Origin: Naegleria lovaniensis
Lineage: Eukaryota; Heterolobosea; Eutetramitea; Acrasida; Naegleriidae
DNA: 45,484 nucleotides
Assembly: GCF_003324165.1 (NCBI RefSeq)
Contig: NW_025407864.1
Span: forward strand, 1 to 45,484
Reading direction: 5' to 3'
Below, one piece after another: positions 10,750 to 21,417 of the stretch; within the stretch, counting starts at the first letter, position 1; each line of letters begins with the position of its first letter. The notes under the pieces are model-generated. The model did not search any database and had not been told where the DNA came from. It worked only from the letters and a program-made list of their open reading frames with translations. The position numbers and the translations under genes are program-made.

Positions 10750-12705
10750 ATGAACTCTCTCATAGGCTCATCAGCTATAACATCATCATCATCCGTAGTG
10801 ATGAACCACAGAAGGCTCATCATGACGACAACCATCCTTTCCGTATGGATAATGTTACTAGGTAGTTTTTTCATGAGTAGTACCGCATCGGCCCAGGAAC
10901 AACATCCTTGCTCCTCTTCAAATGTTACGTTACTGCATTGGAATGGTACAGATGCCTCGTTTTTGAACGGAATCTATCCAATTTATTTCCCTCAATTACC
11001 TACGCTCCAATTTTTGATTGATGTAGATGGTGCTGCTCAACCATTGCCAAATAGTGATCCTTCAATGAATGATACATTCAAGGGAACTACTTTTGCCATG
11101 ATGTATCATGTGGTGAAAAATCAAGAGGACAGACATTTTTACAAGTCTGTCTACATGATGAATTCGAAATTGGGGTCCAGCAAAATTCAGAAATTAATGG
11201 ACTGCAATATCAATGTCACCAAAGCTGGCATTCCATACTGTGATCGAGTGATTATGCTTCCAAATACTGTCGTGAATCAAAATTCCAAGAGACAACATTT
11301 CCTTTGGAGTATTATTGCTGGTAGACAATATGGTGATCAAAATACTGAGCTCGGCTCCAAAGCAGTTCCATATTTATACATTACGGACGTGACTAATTAT
11401 GCTCTGCAACCAGATACACCAGATGCTGCTACTAATTTCCCAATTTTGATTAACAATTTTGCCAAGGACCCAGTCTATTCAAGCAAATCTGGTAACTCGA
11501 TCGGTTTTGAAACTTTTGCTTCTGCCAATGCAGTCACTTCCGATATCTTCTACAAACCCATTCTCATGCTCGACATTATGAACCCAGTTTCAAATCAAAA
11601 CGAGTTATTGGTATTGCACAAATCTGATGCTAATGCTATTCGTATTTTGAGATTGACTCCATTCCATGAATCGTTTGCAGTGACCTCGAGCCTTTTATTG
11701 GTTCCTTCAATTGTTGGTGAAGGAATCGGTGGAACCATCTATGCCAATAATGTCAAATTCCTCTACAGTGCTTCAAGACAACAAATTCATGTCTACTTTA
11801 CCTTATTTAGAGAACAACAAACCGCTTTTGAAAATTTCCACAACCTTGGTCACAACACAAATATTCAATTCCCTTCACAAGAGAGTGTCAAGTTTGTGAA
11901 CGTTCTCATGACTCTTGATGCATCCTCCCTAGATAACCTCAAGGTTGTTAAAATTGCTCAACTTTTCACAAGTACAGAGCGAACCATTGACCTCTTCTCG
12001 AATAACAAGATGAAAGTTTGGCGCATCAATGACATGGTATTATCAGGAAGCAATGACCAATATTTGGTTCTCGTGGGTACTACCATCTTTTCCGAAGAAG
12101 GAGAAACTGACAAGAATGGCTTTATTTATTCGGTCAACATGGACGAGTATCAACCGTTCCCAACCTCAAAAGCCAATGCTGAACAATTCTCTCTCGTCAA
12201 CATTGACGATGTGCAAATTTCAAATTCTGAAGCCCTCACTGTGAGTGCCAATTTTTATGGCTACAATGACACCATTGCTGTCGGTTCCATTGTTCGAACC
12301 AAGAAAGATGGTGCACCATTCTATGAAGAACCTGAATTGTCGGGATATGTTCATTTGTATAGTGCTTCCAATCTTGAGACACCTCTCGGTTACAAACAAA
12401 TGAGACCCAACCATGGTATTGTTCGTGCGTTTAAGGTTGAATTGTATCCAAGTTCACAATACGAACACGAACAAAATTATGAACATCTCTTCTTGTCATG
12501 GAATATTAAGGAAGAAGGTGCTGTCATTTCGCCACTTTCCTTTTCATGTACTCCAAAGATTGTCCGTGACGGCTGGCAATACATGTTGATTGGAGTGTTT
12601 GGAGGCGAATTTTTGTTTTGTTTCTTGATTGGTGCTGCATACTTTGCGTATAAGAAGTTGAGAGCTAAATTCTCAAAGCAATCATCAGCCTATGAAAGTA
12701 TTTAA
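10750..12705 (+). CDS. Type I membrane glycoprotein with lysosome-type C-terminal tail, unknown function
   Basis: A 651-residue single-exon protein. A hydrophobic segment at about 25-48 ending in STASAQ looks like a signal peptide, and a second in-frame ATG at 10801 would give a more typical one. About 560 lumenal or extracellular residues follow, with several N-glycosylation sequons (NVT, NGT, NDT) and beta-rich composition. I recognise no enzyme motif. One transmembrane helix lies near 608-633. The short basic cytoplasmic tail ends SSAYESI, which fits a YXX-hydrophobic sorting signal at the extreme C-terminus, as in lysosomal membrane proteins. An endolysosomal or phagosomal location is therefore inferred. 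It is divergent from Brf1 and convergent with the next gene. Confidence 0.85.
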   Translation: MNSLIGSSAITSSSSVVMNHRRLIMTTTILSVWIMLLGSFFMSSTASAQEQHPCSSSNVTLLHWNGTDASFLNGIYPIYFPQLPTLQFLIDVDGAAQPLPNSDPSMNDTFKGTTFAMMYHVVKNQEDRHFYKSVYMMNSKLGSSKIQKLMDCNINVTKAGIPYCDRVIMLPNTVVNQNSKRQHFLWSIIAGRQYGDQNTELGSKAVPYLYITDVTNYALQPDTPDAATNFPILINNFAKDPVYSSKSGNSIGFETFASANAVTSDIFYKPILMLDIMNPVSNQNELLVLHKSDANAIRILRLTPFHESFAVTSSLLLVPSIVGEGIGGTIYANNVKFLYSASRQQIHVYFTLFREQQTAFENFHNLGHNTNIQFPSQESVKFVNVLMTLDASSLDNLKVVKIAQLFTSTERTIDLFSNNKMKVWRINDMVLSGSNDQYLVLVGTTIFSEEGETDKNGFIYSVNMDEYQPFPTSKANAEQFSLVNIDDVQISNSEALTVSANFYGYNDTIAVGSIVRTKKDGAPFYEEPELSGYVHLYSASNLETPLGYKQMRPNHGIVRAFKVELYPSSQYEHEQNYEHLFLSWNIKEEGAVISPLSFSCTPKIVRDGWQYMLIGVFGGEFLFCFLIGAAYFAYKKLRAKFSKQSSAYESI

Positions 12706-12838
12706 TTTTCATGATGCATTAAATTTGAAGTTTTGATTTTAGAGAATTGTAGTGGTTCTCACTTTGTCTTGGGAATGAGGAGACACTCTATATATATATT
12801 TATATACTGAATACCATTTTCACACATGTGTTCAAAAT

Positions 12839-13348
12839 TCACATCGCAACTTGTTCATGTGACTTTGAAGAATCTTCATTGTCTTCTTGGTCATCATCAT
12901 TTCGACAAGCAACAAAATCCACCCCTGAAACACTCAAGTTGGGATTCAACGACAACTCGAAAACGAACCACCTCACTTCTTCTGGTTGAAACTCATACAC
13001 AAGAACAATAAATATTCGTTGAGGGAATGGAACGGTTTGAAACCACACGACTGTTTGACCTTCTTGACACAGTGGATGTGTATCATTCAAGCTGTCACTC
13101 ACAGAGAAAAACATGGACACTATTCGAATTGGACAAGAATTCCTGCCTCTGACTTGAATTGTCAAAAGCGTACCATTGGAATGAGTGGTTTCAACACGAG
13201 AAAGAACAGCATTCACATATGAAGAATGATCCGATGCAATGGGAATGTCTATCGAGTTGGTGGTTTGGGAATTTTGGATCGACGAAGGAAAGCAGAAGAA
13301 TATTAGACAAGAATGGACAAAACCAAGATGTATGTTCATATTGATCAT
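12839..13348 (-). CDS. Small predicted secreted protein, unknown family
   Basis: A 169-residue open frame with an ATG at 13348 (another at 13339). The N-terminus is hydrophobic (LGFVHSCLIFFCFPSS), fitting a signal peptide. The rest alternates hydrophobic and polar residues like a beta-sandwich and includes several NxS/T sequons and four cysteines. The C-terminus is acidic (DDDQEDNEDSS). It is not recognised. It converges on the membrane-protein gene, with about 130 bases between the two stops. The shorter plus-strand frames overlapping it look like shadows. An additional upstream exon cannot be excluded. Confidence 0.55.
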   Translation of the reverse strand: MINMNIHLGFVHSCLIFFCFPSSIQNSQTTNSIDIPIASDHSSYVNAVLSRVETTHSNGTLLTIQVRGRNSCPIRIVSMFFSVSDSLNDTHPLCQEGQTVVWFQTVPFPQRIFIVLVYEFQPEEVRWFVFELSLNPNLSVSGVDFVACRNDDDQEDNEDSSKSHEQVAM

Positions 13349-13617
13349 GATGATGAAATTGATGATGAGAGAATGGCAACGACATAATCATCATGAGGAT
13401 TTAATCCTGATTTTTCAACTTACATTTTATGAATCGCGTTTTCTCATCATTCCTAACTTCATAATTTCCTCACAACGCGCACTAAACCCATTTGGAGGGT
13501 CGTTACAACATTTGGTATTGTTCGCAAATGTTCCATTCACGCCTTGTTTTAAACGTGAAAAAGAGATCAAGGTTACAAAAATGTCAAATTGCTGTTTATT
13601 TACTTGTCACTTCTTAA

Positions 13618-16122
13618 TTACCACAATACCATCATGAACATCACAAACACGCACCCCGTCATCAACTTGAAATTTGAAACTAATCTTCCCAAAGAACTTG
13701 CTTTTGAAACACTTCTTTTGGACATTGAAACCAATGGACGATTATTCGACAATGATTTTTTGGGAGACAAACTTGGTTTGGGAGAAGGTCGCGGAGGAGG
13801 AGGAGGAGGAATTGGTTCTCTTTTCTCACTCAACAGTCCAATGTCATCGAATGGAATTTTCGTAAAATTATAAAATGTCCAATTTCCTTCATAGATATTT
13901 CCTGGAATTAAATTAAAATTCAATTCTGAAACATTCATAAAGATGGACATGGAAACATTGAAAGTATTATTCGTATAGACGCTATACATGTCCGTATAGG
14001 GTTGAACCACATGATTTGCAGTGAATGATTCGGTCACTAAATTATTCGAAACGACATTTCCAAATGGTTCAAACGGATTTCCATCGAGAATTCTCGTCAA
14101 TTCTGGATACGCTTGTTCCCAGAGCGAACTATTGAAAGGAACTGCCCATAAATTATTCCAAATGGATCGACGCCATTCGTCATCGTTCCATTGCAATCCA
14201 CGAGCGTCGATTCGAATACTGGACCAATTTCGAATGAAAATGTTGTTTTGCACTTGATTGTGTCGACCTCCTCCGACAATGACTCCGCGATTACAATCGT
14301 ACAAGACATTTCCGAAAACGATGGCACTTGAAAAAACATCATCGAGATAGATACAGGCAGCTCCCCAAGTGAGACCTCGAACTCGGTAGATAAAGTTATA
14401 TTTGACAACGTTGCCACGTGTGGTCCAGTCTCGACCTGATTTGTGTTTTTTGGCATTTGACAGATTGGAAATTTTGAAAAATTATTGAAATTAAAGAATG
14501 TTCAATGAAAATGACTTACCCATATAGATAGCACCTGCGTCGTCACTTGTTTTAACCACATCATGAATCTTGTTAAAAGACACTTCATGGTTATTACCAA
14601 TAAGCATTAATGCCGCATGATCACCGTTAAAAAAATAGTTATGTGTGACTAAAGCACCAACTCCTTCTATTCTAACAGCTGAGAGTTTCATGAGTTCGAT
14701 CCATCCAAAAACGGTTTGATAGAAACACAATAATTAGCGACATGTTGTCAAAAAAAATAAATCGTGAACAAACTTACCAGGTCGATAAACTTTTCCAACC
14801 CGAGAAAAACTATGAATCAAATTGTTCGAGATGAAATTGTTACTTGGAATCAACTTGGCTCGATCACTGGGTGGACCTGTCACAATGACACCTCCTTTGC
14901 CAATTTGAAAGATTTCATTATTAGTGACCAAACAGTTTCGACAACCTAACAATGACAATCCAATAGCTCCCACATTCGAAATGATGCTATTATTCACCAC
15001 AATGTAATGACTGTTCCACGAATAGATGGCATTTCCTCGGACAAATCCAAATTCAAGAGAATCAAAAATTTGTGCATGGGCATTGACTTGAACGAGTGTT
15101 TCCGTCAATGAAAGAACAACATCATTTTCATGTTCAATCGGAGCAGGAGGCCAGAAATACAAAACATTATCTTGCAAAAGGTATTCTCCAGCTTGATCGA
15201 GCTCACACAAAAAGTTGACCAAATAAAAATTACTTCCCAAAGCGATCGATCCATCGGCAACGACATTTCTCAACACTACAGTTCCGTTGGCGTCAATGGT
15301 TTGAATCCCTTCGACAGAATCTGAATAATCATCTTTCCAATAACCAAAAGCATATCCATTTTGTTCTTTGGACCATTTGCTCTTATTGGGACATGAAGTG
15401 CTGTTGAAAAGAAAAGAATTGGTTCCTTTCGAAGCAGTTTTCATGTAGACATCTAACACGAGACTCGGATTGCTCTCATATTGTGTATTCAACTTGTTGG
15501 GATATCTTGCCACGGTCTGAGGAAAGTCTCGGAAAAACAACTCCGATCCCGCGGAGGCTTTTCCATCCATCCGGCCAGAGACTTTGAAAGGAGTAGCAAT
15601 TACTGAAGGTGATAGAAGTGTCAAATTACATTGATAGACCTTTCCTCTCGCTCCAAGTGGAAGCATTTCATAAATCGATGCATGCTCATCCAATGTCACT
15701 TTTTTCCACATATACGGAGGTAAGGAAATTCCTCCAGTAATGTTCACATCTCCTCTCGAGCTCCCAGGAATGGGTCTCCATGTCACTGGAGAGAATTGAT
15801 CATTAAATTTCGAAGGACGAGGAATCACCAATGTCGAATTCAAATAAAAAGTGCCAGGCATCAAATTGACATAGATGGAAGTATTCAAAGTCAATTTCGA
15901 ATTCTTGAGAAGAGTCACCATCGAAGAAGCCTTGTCCAAGGTAGCGAATGGAAATTGTGTGGAATTTCCAGAAAAGAGATCATTGCCCTTCGTTGGTGAA
16001 ACAAATAAATGAATTTCAAACGTTGAATTTGATGCATGAACAGAATGACTCGACCACAGAATGGAAAGAAACAAAACCGCAACAACAACAGCCACAGCAG
16101 CAACGATAAGGCGATCCAGCAT
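13618..16122 (-). CDS. Secreted right-handed parallel beta-helix protein, probably GPI-anchored
   Basis: Three exons: 16122-14778, 14678-14520 and 14435-13618. Both introns are GT-AG in phase 1 and rejoin the frame exactly, giving 773 residues. The ATG at 16122 gives a classic signal peptide (MLDRLIVAAVAVVVAVLF, then SHSVHAS). Next comes the FVSPTKGNDLFSGNSTQFPF motif that opens bacterial and amoebal secreted beta-helix proteins of the pectate-lyase fold. The exon-2/exon-3 junction creates IYMGRDWTTRGN, another conserved block. Repeated NN/NS-rich beta-helix turns follow. Near the C-terminus is a Pro-rich stretch with six consecutive prolines, then a hydrophobic tail (MTGCVFVMFMMVLW). This resembles a GPI-attachment signal. 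Polysaccharide binding or cleavage is plausible but no catalytic residues are assigned. Confidence 0.82.
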
Positions 16123-16360
16123 GGTTGGAATTGATTTTTTTTTTTGCAATGGTGAGATCATGAAAGGAGATGGAAGTGTTAACAAAACACTTTGGGACCT
16201 TCTTTTTTTGGTAATGCTGAGCAGCGAATCAACAAATTGAACGCCTACAACTGGTTGGGTGTTGATATGAAATACTAGTATCGATGATGGAAGAACAGTT
16301 TTGTTGTTGTTACACCCATCGTCAAACGATTGGTTGTTCCATAAATTACAACAAAAAAAA

Positions 16361-17511
16361 ATGGCATCTCATCATTCAAGTCTTTCGTTTCCAATTCCTC
16401 CATTTCGTAGAGAATTACATCATGGCGATACTGGTCCCGATGTTTTGATATTACAATTATTATTATCTCGATTTGAGGATTGGAAGAAGAAACAACAACA
16501 ACAACTCGTACTCGGAACATGCAAGAAATCCATTGTGCCTTTATCATCATTGGAACATTCAAAGCTCTCAACTGATAAAGAAGTAGTTTACATAACAACA
16601 ACAACCATTGAAAAAGAAGAAACACGATTGGAAATGAATGGAATTATGAATGATGCAACGGAACAAGTGTTACAAGAATTTGTATTCCAACAAGAAGAAC
16701 TTCATCACGTAATGAAAGAAACATTTCATGATGAGAAAATTGTAAATTTTACTCCCGAGATGGCTCAACATTTATTGAAATTGTACATGTATGATGAATA
16801 TCAAGAAGAATTTATTGATTGGAAAGAATTTCAAGAAAATGGTTCGCTTCTACTTTTGACATGTTTGCCTTCACCTTATTTATTTTACTTGTACATTCCA
16901 GTGATGGAGGATCGAACGATTGAAACAGAATGTATGCTATTCGACGCACGTGGTGAATTGAAATTTAAATTTAGAGGAAGAACGAAAGGAAAAATTGGAT
17001 TGAATCAATTAACCACTTATGGAGATACTCCTACTGGATTGTATACTTGTGATTTGAATTCACCATTTCAAGATGTGAAAAGCTTTGGACCGTATAATGT
17101 CGTTCGATTGATTCAAGGTTTAAAGGTGGGTTGAATGGATATTGTGAAATTGACATTTGAAATATTTTCAAACATTCGAATGGATTGGAATGGATCATTG
17201 ATTTGAAACATTTTCAAATGTTCATTGATAATACAATGAATGAATCAACTTGAACTAATTCAATTAAGGGAAATGCCCTTCACATTTATCCTTCCATTCG
17301 ATGTGGCATTCTCATTCACACGGGAGAATGGGAATGTAACGATCCAATGCCCAACTCTCTTGGATGTATTCACGTCACACCTCAAGATGGCCAACTATTG
17401 GCTCATATTTTAGAACATGAATTGCGAGTTCAAGTGCATGAAAATTTATGTGGAAAAATGCCGTATCCATTTCCAGTTCAAGGTTTAGTGAGTATTGTAC
17501 AACAAAAATGA
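16361..17511 (+). CDS. L,D-transpeptidase (YkuD)-like protein with peptidoglycan-binding-like N-terminus
   Basis: Exons are 16361-17125 and 17269-17511, with the intron in phase 0 (donor GTGGGT, acceptor TTAAG), giving 335 residues. The N-terminus has GDTGPDVLILQLLLSRF, the helical signature of PG_binding_1 domains. A charged insert follows. The C-terminal half reads like a YkuD catalytic domain: YGDTPTGLY, then, in exon 2, ILIHTG, then NSLGCIHV with the presumed catalytic Cys. In bacteria this fold cross-links peptidoglycan, where the motif is usually SHGC. Here a Leu replaces that His. There is no signal peptide, so the protein is probably cytosolic or phagosomal by another route. The domain is of bacterial type, but the spliceosomal intron shows it is native to this genome, so old horizontal transfer is likely. 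Its substrate in an amoeba is unknown. Confidence 0.75.
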
Positions 17512-17688
17512 GTTCAATAAGAAATATTGACATCAACAATGTATTATGTCTGATGAACATCAAGTATCAGCAACATCATTGACGTTGTGAATTGGTGAGT
17601 TTATTTGAGATGATTTTGCTGTCGAGGCGAAAAAGTTCAATAACTTTATCATTTGTTAGCGCTTTAAGAGTGGAAAACAATGCGAACT

Positions 17689-20424
17689 TCAATAATATCC
17701 TGGATCTTGATACTGAAGAAAGTTTGATTCTGCTCTACACATAACGTTAAGATTGTGACCACCATCATTATGTTTGTTGTGTTTTAAGGACTTCTCTTTT
17801 GGTCGTGAAAACAAAAATGGTTCTTTTCCGAACGGCTTTTGTTTCACAAAACGACAAGCTTCTTCGATGGAAGAAAATTGAATGAAAACGCCTACTTCCT
17901 TAATTATATATTTAGGCGTCACTTGATATCTACTAAAATATTCTTTCAGCATGTCAACTGAATCTGACTTGCATTTAAGAAACAGTCTTTTAGAAGGAAG
18001 CTCGCCAAAATACTGTTCCACTTGGAGGATCCGTCTTCCAACAATATGACCTTGAAGTCCTAACTTTTCCAACTGCTCTTGCTCTGTTTTAAATTCCACA
18101 ATGATGGCGTTCTTTCGAAATGGGTACATGGTACAAGAATAGCCAAACATGCGTCTGATAGTATTGTCATTAATGTCAGATGGAAGATTGCTAACAAGCA
18201 GAGAACGACATTCAGTATTTTTCACCTTCTCGCTGAACTGTGGTTTTTTCTTGCTCTTCTCCTTCTCCAAGTACTTGTGAAATTCTTCTAATGTAAATCT
18301 TGCATCATATGGAAGACGATTTTCCTTAACCCAATCCTTTTCAATTCTTGGATTTCCTCTGTGATAAGGACATTTGGTTGGTGGTCTTTTTCCCACAGAG
18401 TGCCAGAACCAAATGTCGACGTAAAACTTCAAAGGACAACCGGGAACTTTGCAGTGCTGATTTTCAGCCTTAATGGAAGTTAATTTCTCGCACTTGTCGC
18501 AATAAGTAACGTATTCACGCACTCCAAGAGCATCTCCTGCTTTGAAAGGTTTGAAATTTGTACATCCATAACCAGAACAGAATCTGTAGAACGACACTCC
18601 TCTAGGAATGTTAGTATTCATTGGCAAGTACAACGTTTGGCAACCATACTGACTTGTAAGGCCAAGGTTCTTACACAAGGTGTTACAAACATGAGAAGAA
18701 AAAAAGTTCTCAATGGACTGTCTTCCCATATCTGTTAAACTTCGACAACCATAGTTTGTAATTATCGCTGGATCGGTAATCAAATAACCCACTCCTTGAA
18801 TATCTGACACAAGCATTTGTTGGCCAGAGGCTTCGTATGTCCAATGAGAGAATGCTTGTGCTACTTCATGAGCGTTTTTCGAGTTGATGTCTGTACATAC
18901 GTTGTCATAAAATACATTATTTCCCAAATTATCAAAATATTTGATGTACTCTCCTTCAATAAACGACTCGAGGGTATAAATTTCACTAATGTCGTCATTG
19001 GCATCAGTAAACACCAACAATTGAATTTCAAGTACTTTGAGTCCAATCTTTACAATGTCAGTTTTGGAGTTGAAAATGTCAGCCATTACTTTTGAAACGT
19101 ATTGGTCCTCCACAACCTCTTTGCAGGTTGCGATCTCTTCCTCGATCGAGCGACAACTGTGACACTTTTTAACCAAGAGCTTCACTCCCCAACCTTTATC
19201 AAAAGCACGATAAGATGTTCTTTGTGCACCTTCACCGTACTTTTCTGTATCGATGGCAATGCTAATAGGAACTTGATGGCATTGGTATTTAGGAGATGAT
19301 GACGAGCTGAATTGTTCCCAGAACTCACGAGGGCTCTTGCCATTCATATTTTTAAATGGGTATAAAAACGTAATGGTTTTTCCCTTTCTTGGTGGCAGTT
19401 GTTTTACTCTCTCCCATTCAATGTCGTCCAAAGCGTTCAAGTTTACATTTCTTATCAACTGTTTAGCCATTTCACTATTACTGATACGAAGTGCAGAATT
19501 ATCCTGAGCCTGTTTAATTCGCTCTGTAATCTTTTTCAAAAACTCAGTGTCCTCAATCGAGTTTGAAAGGTTGTCTAGAGACAGTACATACTTTGGAGAG
19601 CTGTTTTTCTCGTTGTACTGTTCCATCTGATTGCGAAACAACGTCGTCATCTTTTCTGTATAAGGACCAATTTGAAAGAAAGTGTAATCAATCTTTTTTT
19701 CAACCAAAGACAATAACAGATTCAAAGTTTGTTGCGAGGAGCTATGTTCATAATAATAATCGTACTGTGGTCCAAAGTCATGCATATGATTTCCGTGCCC
19801 AGGAGCGTCCGCAATGTGAATCAATACTCTTGTACATGATACCCAGTCCATGGCTAATACAACGTTGAGACCTTCATCCACGTCCTCAGCAAAGTCATCG
19901 CCTCCACTTGCTTGACATCCTTCCAGTTTCGTAACAACATGAGAAGCATCGACGCAGAATGGCTGAAAAGTATACGGTTCCTGGTCGGTTTTGTCTCTAT
20001 ATCCAACAAAACCGTAGCGAATGACGCACTGAGATCCTGTTTTTTTCATTTCATCGATGATTCTTTGAATACATTGTTTGGACAAGGTGATCCAAGGTTG
20101 CATGGAATCGGTAATATCGAGTAAAAAACAAACATCGATATATTTAGGTTTGGTAGGTGCCATGGATCTCATCCTTGTTTCTTCGGTTGCCACTTGTTGA
20201 ATGAACGTTTGGAATTCATCATACGAACAAGTGTCTTGTTGTTGGCAAATGTATCTCAGCATTTCGAGCAGCTGGTCATCTTTAAAATATGATCGAACTG
20301 GCTCTCCGTTCATAAAGGACAAGAGAGATGGTATATCTACAATGAAGGATTTTCGGTGGTTGTCCCATACAGCAACACGTTGAAAAGCATCGTACACTCT
20401 GTCTGCTGGCAGTGTTTGGTACAT
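17689..20424 (-). CDS. VWA / alpha-kinase protein with Cys-rich and RRM-like C-terminal domains
   Basis: A 911-residue single-exon gene. A VWA-type domain lies at about 94-300. It has a metal-site motif FLLDITDSM, then GGDDFAEDVDEGL and RVLIHIADAPGHG. An atypical alpha-kinase domain follows at about 385-600. Its family landmarks are SDIQGVGYLITDPAI (540-554) and the HVCNTLCKNLGL zinc-type motif (578-589). A Cys/His-rich segment at 640-690 (CDKC, CKVPGC, CPYH) and two RRM-like folds at about 740-805 and 812-875 complete it. VWA plus alpha-kinase is known from amoebal kinases such as Dictyostelium VwkA. The RRM addition is unusual and suggests RNA binding. Alpha-kinases phosphorylate Ser/Thr in myosin heavy chain or eEF2, but the target here is unknown. 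It lies beside two Nudix genes and a VWA paralogue. Confidence 0.88.
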   Translation of the reverse strand: MYQTLPADRVYDAFQRVAVWDNHRKSFIVDIPSLLSFMNGEPVRSYFKDDQLLEMLRYICQQQDTCSYDEFQTFIQQVATEETRMRSMAPTKPKYIDVCFLLDITDSMQPWITLSKQCIQRIIDEMKKTGSQCVIRYGFVGYRDKTDQEPYTFQPFCVDASHVVTKLEGCQASGGDDFAEDVDEGLNVVLAMDWVSCTRVLIHIADAPGHGNHMHDFGPQYDYYYEHSSSQQTLNLLLSLVEKKIDYTFFQIGPYTEKMTTLFRNQMEQYNEKNSSPKYVLSLDNLSNSIEDTEFLKKITERIKQAQDNSALRISNSEMAKQLIRNVNLNALDDIEWERVKQLPPRKGKTITFLYPFKNMNGKSPREFWEQFSSSSSPKYQCHQVPISIAIDTEKYGEGAQRTSYRAFDKGWGVKLLVKKCHSCRSIEEEIATCKEVVEDQYVSKVMADIFNSKTDIVKIGLKVLEIQLLVFTDANDDISEIYTLESFIEGEYIKYFDNLGNNVFYDNVCTDINSKNAHEVAQAFSHWTYEASGQQMLVSDIQGVGYLITDPAIITNYGCRSLTDMGRQSIENFFSSHVCNTLCKNLGLTSQYGCQTLYLPMNTNIPRGVSFYRFCSGYGCTNFKPFKAGDALGVREYVTYCDKCEKLTSIKAENQHCKVPGCPLKFYVDIWFWHSVGKRPPTKCPYHRGNPRIEKDWVKENRLPYDARFTLEEFHKYLEKEKSKKKPQFSEKVKNTECRSLLVSNLPSDINDNTIRRMFGYSCTMYPFRKNAIIVEFKTEQEQLEKLGLQGHIVGRRILQVEQYFGELPSKRLFLKCKSDSVDMLKEYFSRYQVTPKYIIKEVGVFIQFSSIEEACRFVKQKPFGKEPFLFSRPKEKSLKHNKHNDGGHNLNVMCRAESNFLQYQDPGYY

Positions 20425-20546
20425 GCTGATTTTTTTGAGTTGGTCATTTTGTCACCTGTCAAAGAGGGCGGGATTTCTTGTTTCGTTCTCAACGATTTTT
20501 GGAATGAATTTCATATTTGTGGCACAAGTTTTATTGTGGGAGATGA

Positions 20547-21350
20547 TCATTGCGTTTGTTTTGTTCTTCTTGCTTCAACTTCTTGCTCTATCTCCTCAAA
20601 GCGAAGTGCCTTGTTGATGGGTTTTGCTAATTCAGTTTTAACCCTCTCAAGATCTTGTGGGTATTGAATTAGCTTTTCTACAATTTGCTCTTTTCTGAAT
20701 GAAAGCAAGAAATCATCAGATTCCAACACCTTGTGCATAAACGACGAACCTTTCCATGAAGTCTCCGTTGTGTTGTCTTGTTTGCTGGTTGTCGTTTCTT
20801 GCTTGCTAAACCCATAAGCCGTTCTTCCTTCAAAGGCAATCAATCCGTTGTCAGAAGTCTTCTTAAACATCTTTACTAACCGCATCTCATCAAATGGTGG
20901 GACTGTTTTCATCATTTCAACGATCTGATCAGCAAGGCGAATGGGGTGTTTGGTTTCCTTGTATCTGAGAAGAACCAAGCCGTTGACTTCTGATCTCTTC
21001 TTCTCTTCTAAAATGCTTTGATTGTTGTCGAAACCACTCAACACCGTTTCAATATCTTGATCGTTATCAAATACAATTTTTACATGATACAGGCCTTTAA
21101 ATAAACGTTGGAAGTTAGGCTTCGCTTTCCTAAAATCAAACACATGTGCTGATTCTTCCAAAGTTTCTCTAATGGCAGTGTCAACCGGAGTCTCTTGCTT
21201 GTTCTTGGGTGTTCCTCTCATTGGATCTAATTTGACGTCAAGAAGTTGAGAAGAGAAGCTTATTTGTAGAATACAGTGCCATTCTCCGTCGATAAACAAC
21301 CAAGGTACTATTCCATAACTGTTTCTAAACGTACAATGCTTTGATGACAT
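20547..21350 (-). CDS. Nudix hydrolase-like protein (copy 1)
   Basis: A 267-residue single-exon protein with ATG at 21350. A Nudix box is visible near residues 40-65: the last residues are RETLEESA, and the preceding Gly-to-Glu gap is six residues rather than the usual five. The catalytic Glu pair is kept and the usual Gly after it is Ala. The N-terminus shares the YGIVPW motif and LDVKLDP with the neighbouring copy. The C-terminal half is charged and helical, ending KTELAKPINKALRFEEIEQE. Nudix enzymes hydrolyse nucleoside diphosphates linked to another moiety, including RNA caps, and the substrate here cannot be read from sequence. It is a tandem paralogue of the next gene, with about 70 bases between them. 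Confidence 0.8.
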   Translation of the reverse strand: MSSKHCTFRNSYGIVPWLFIDGEWHCILQISFSSQLLDVKLDPMRGTPKNKQETPVDTAIRETLEESAHVFDFRKAKPNFQRLFKGLYHVKIVFDNDQDIETVLSGFDNNQSILEEKKRSEVNGLVLLRYKETKHPIRLADQIVEMMKTVPPFDEMRLVKMFKKTSDNGLIAFEGRTAYGFSKQETTTSKQDNTTETSWKGSSFMHKVLESDDFLLSFRKEQIVEKLIQYPQDLERVKTELAKPINKALRFEEIEQEVEARRTKQTQ

Positions 21351-21417
21351 TTTTTAGAGAATTCGTCACTTTCAAATCTCTAAAATTATATTTCAGCTCA
21401 ACAATCAGAGAAAAAAT

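Noticed and set aside
16241-16252. 12-mer ACGCCTACAACT also present at 42061-42072
   Set aside because: Too short and in unrelated contexts; likely chance without further copies.
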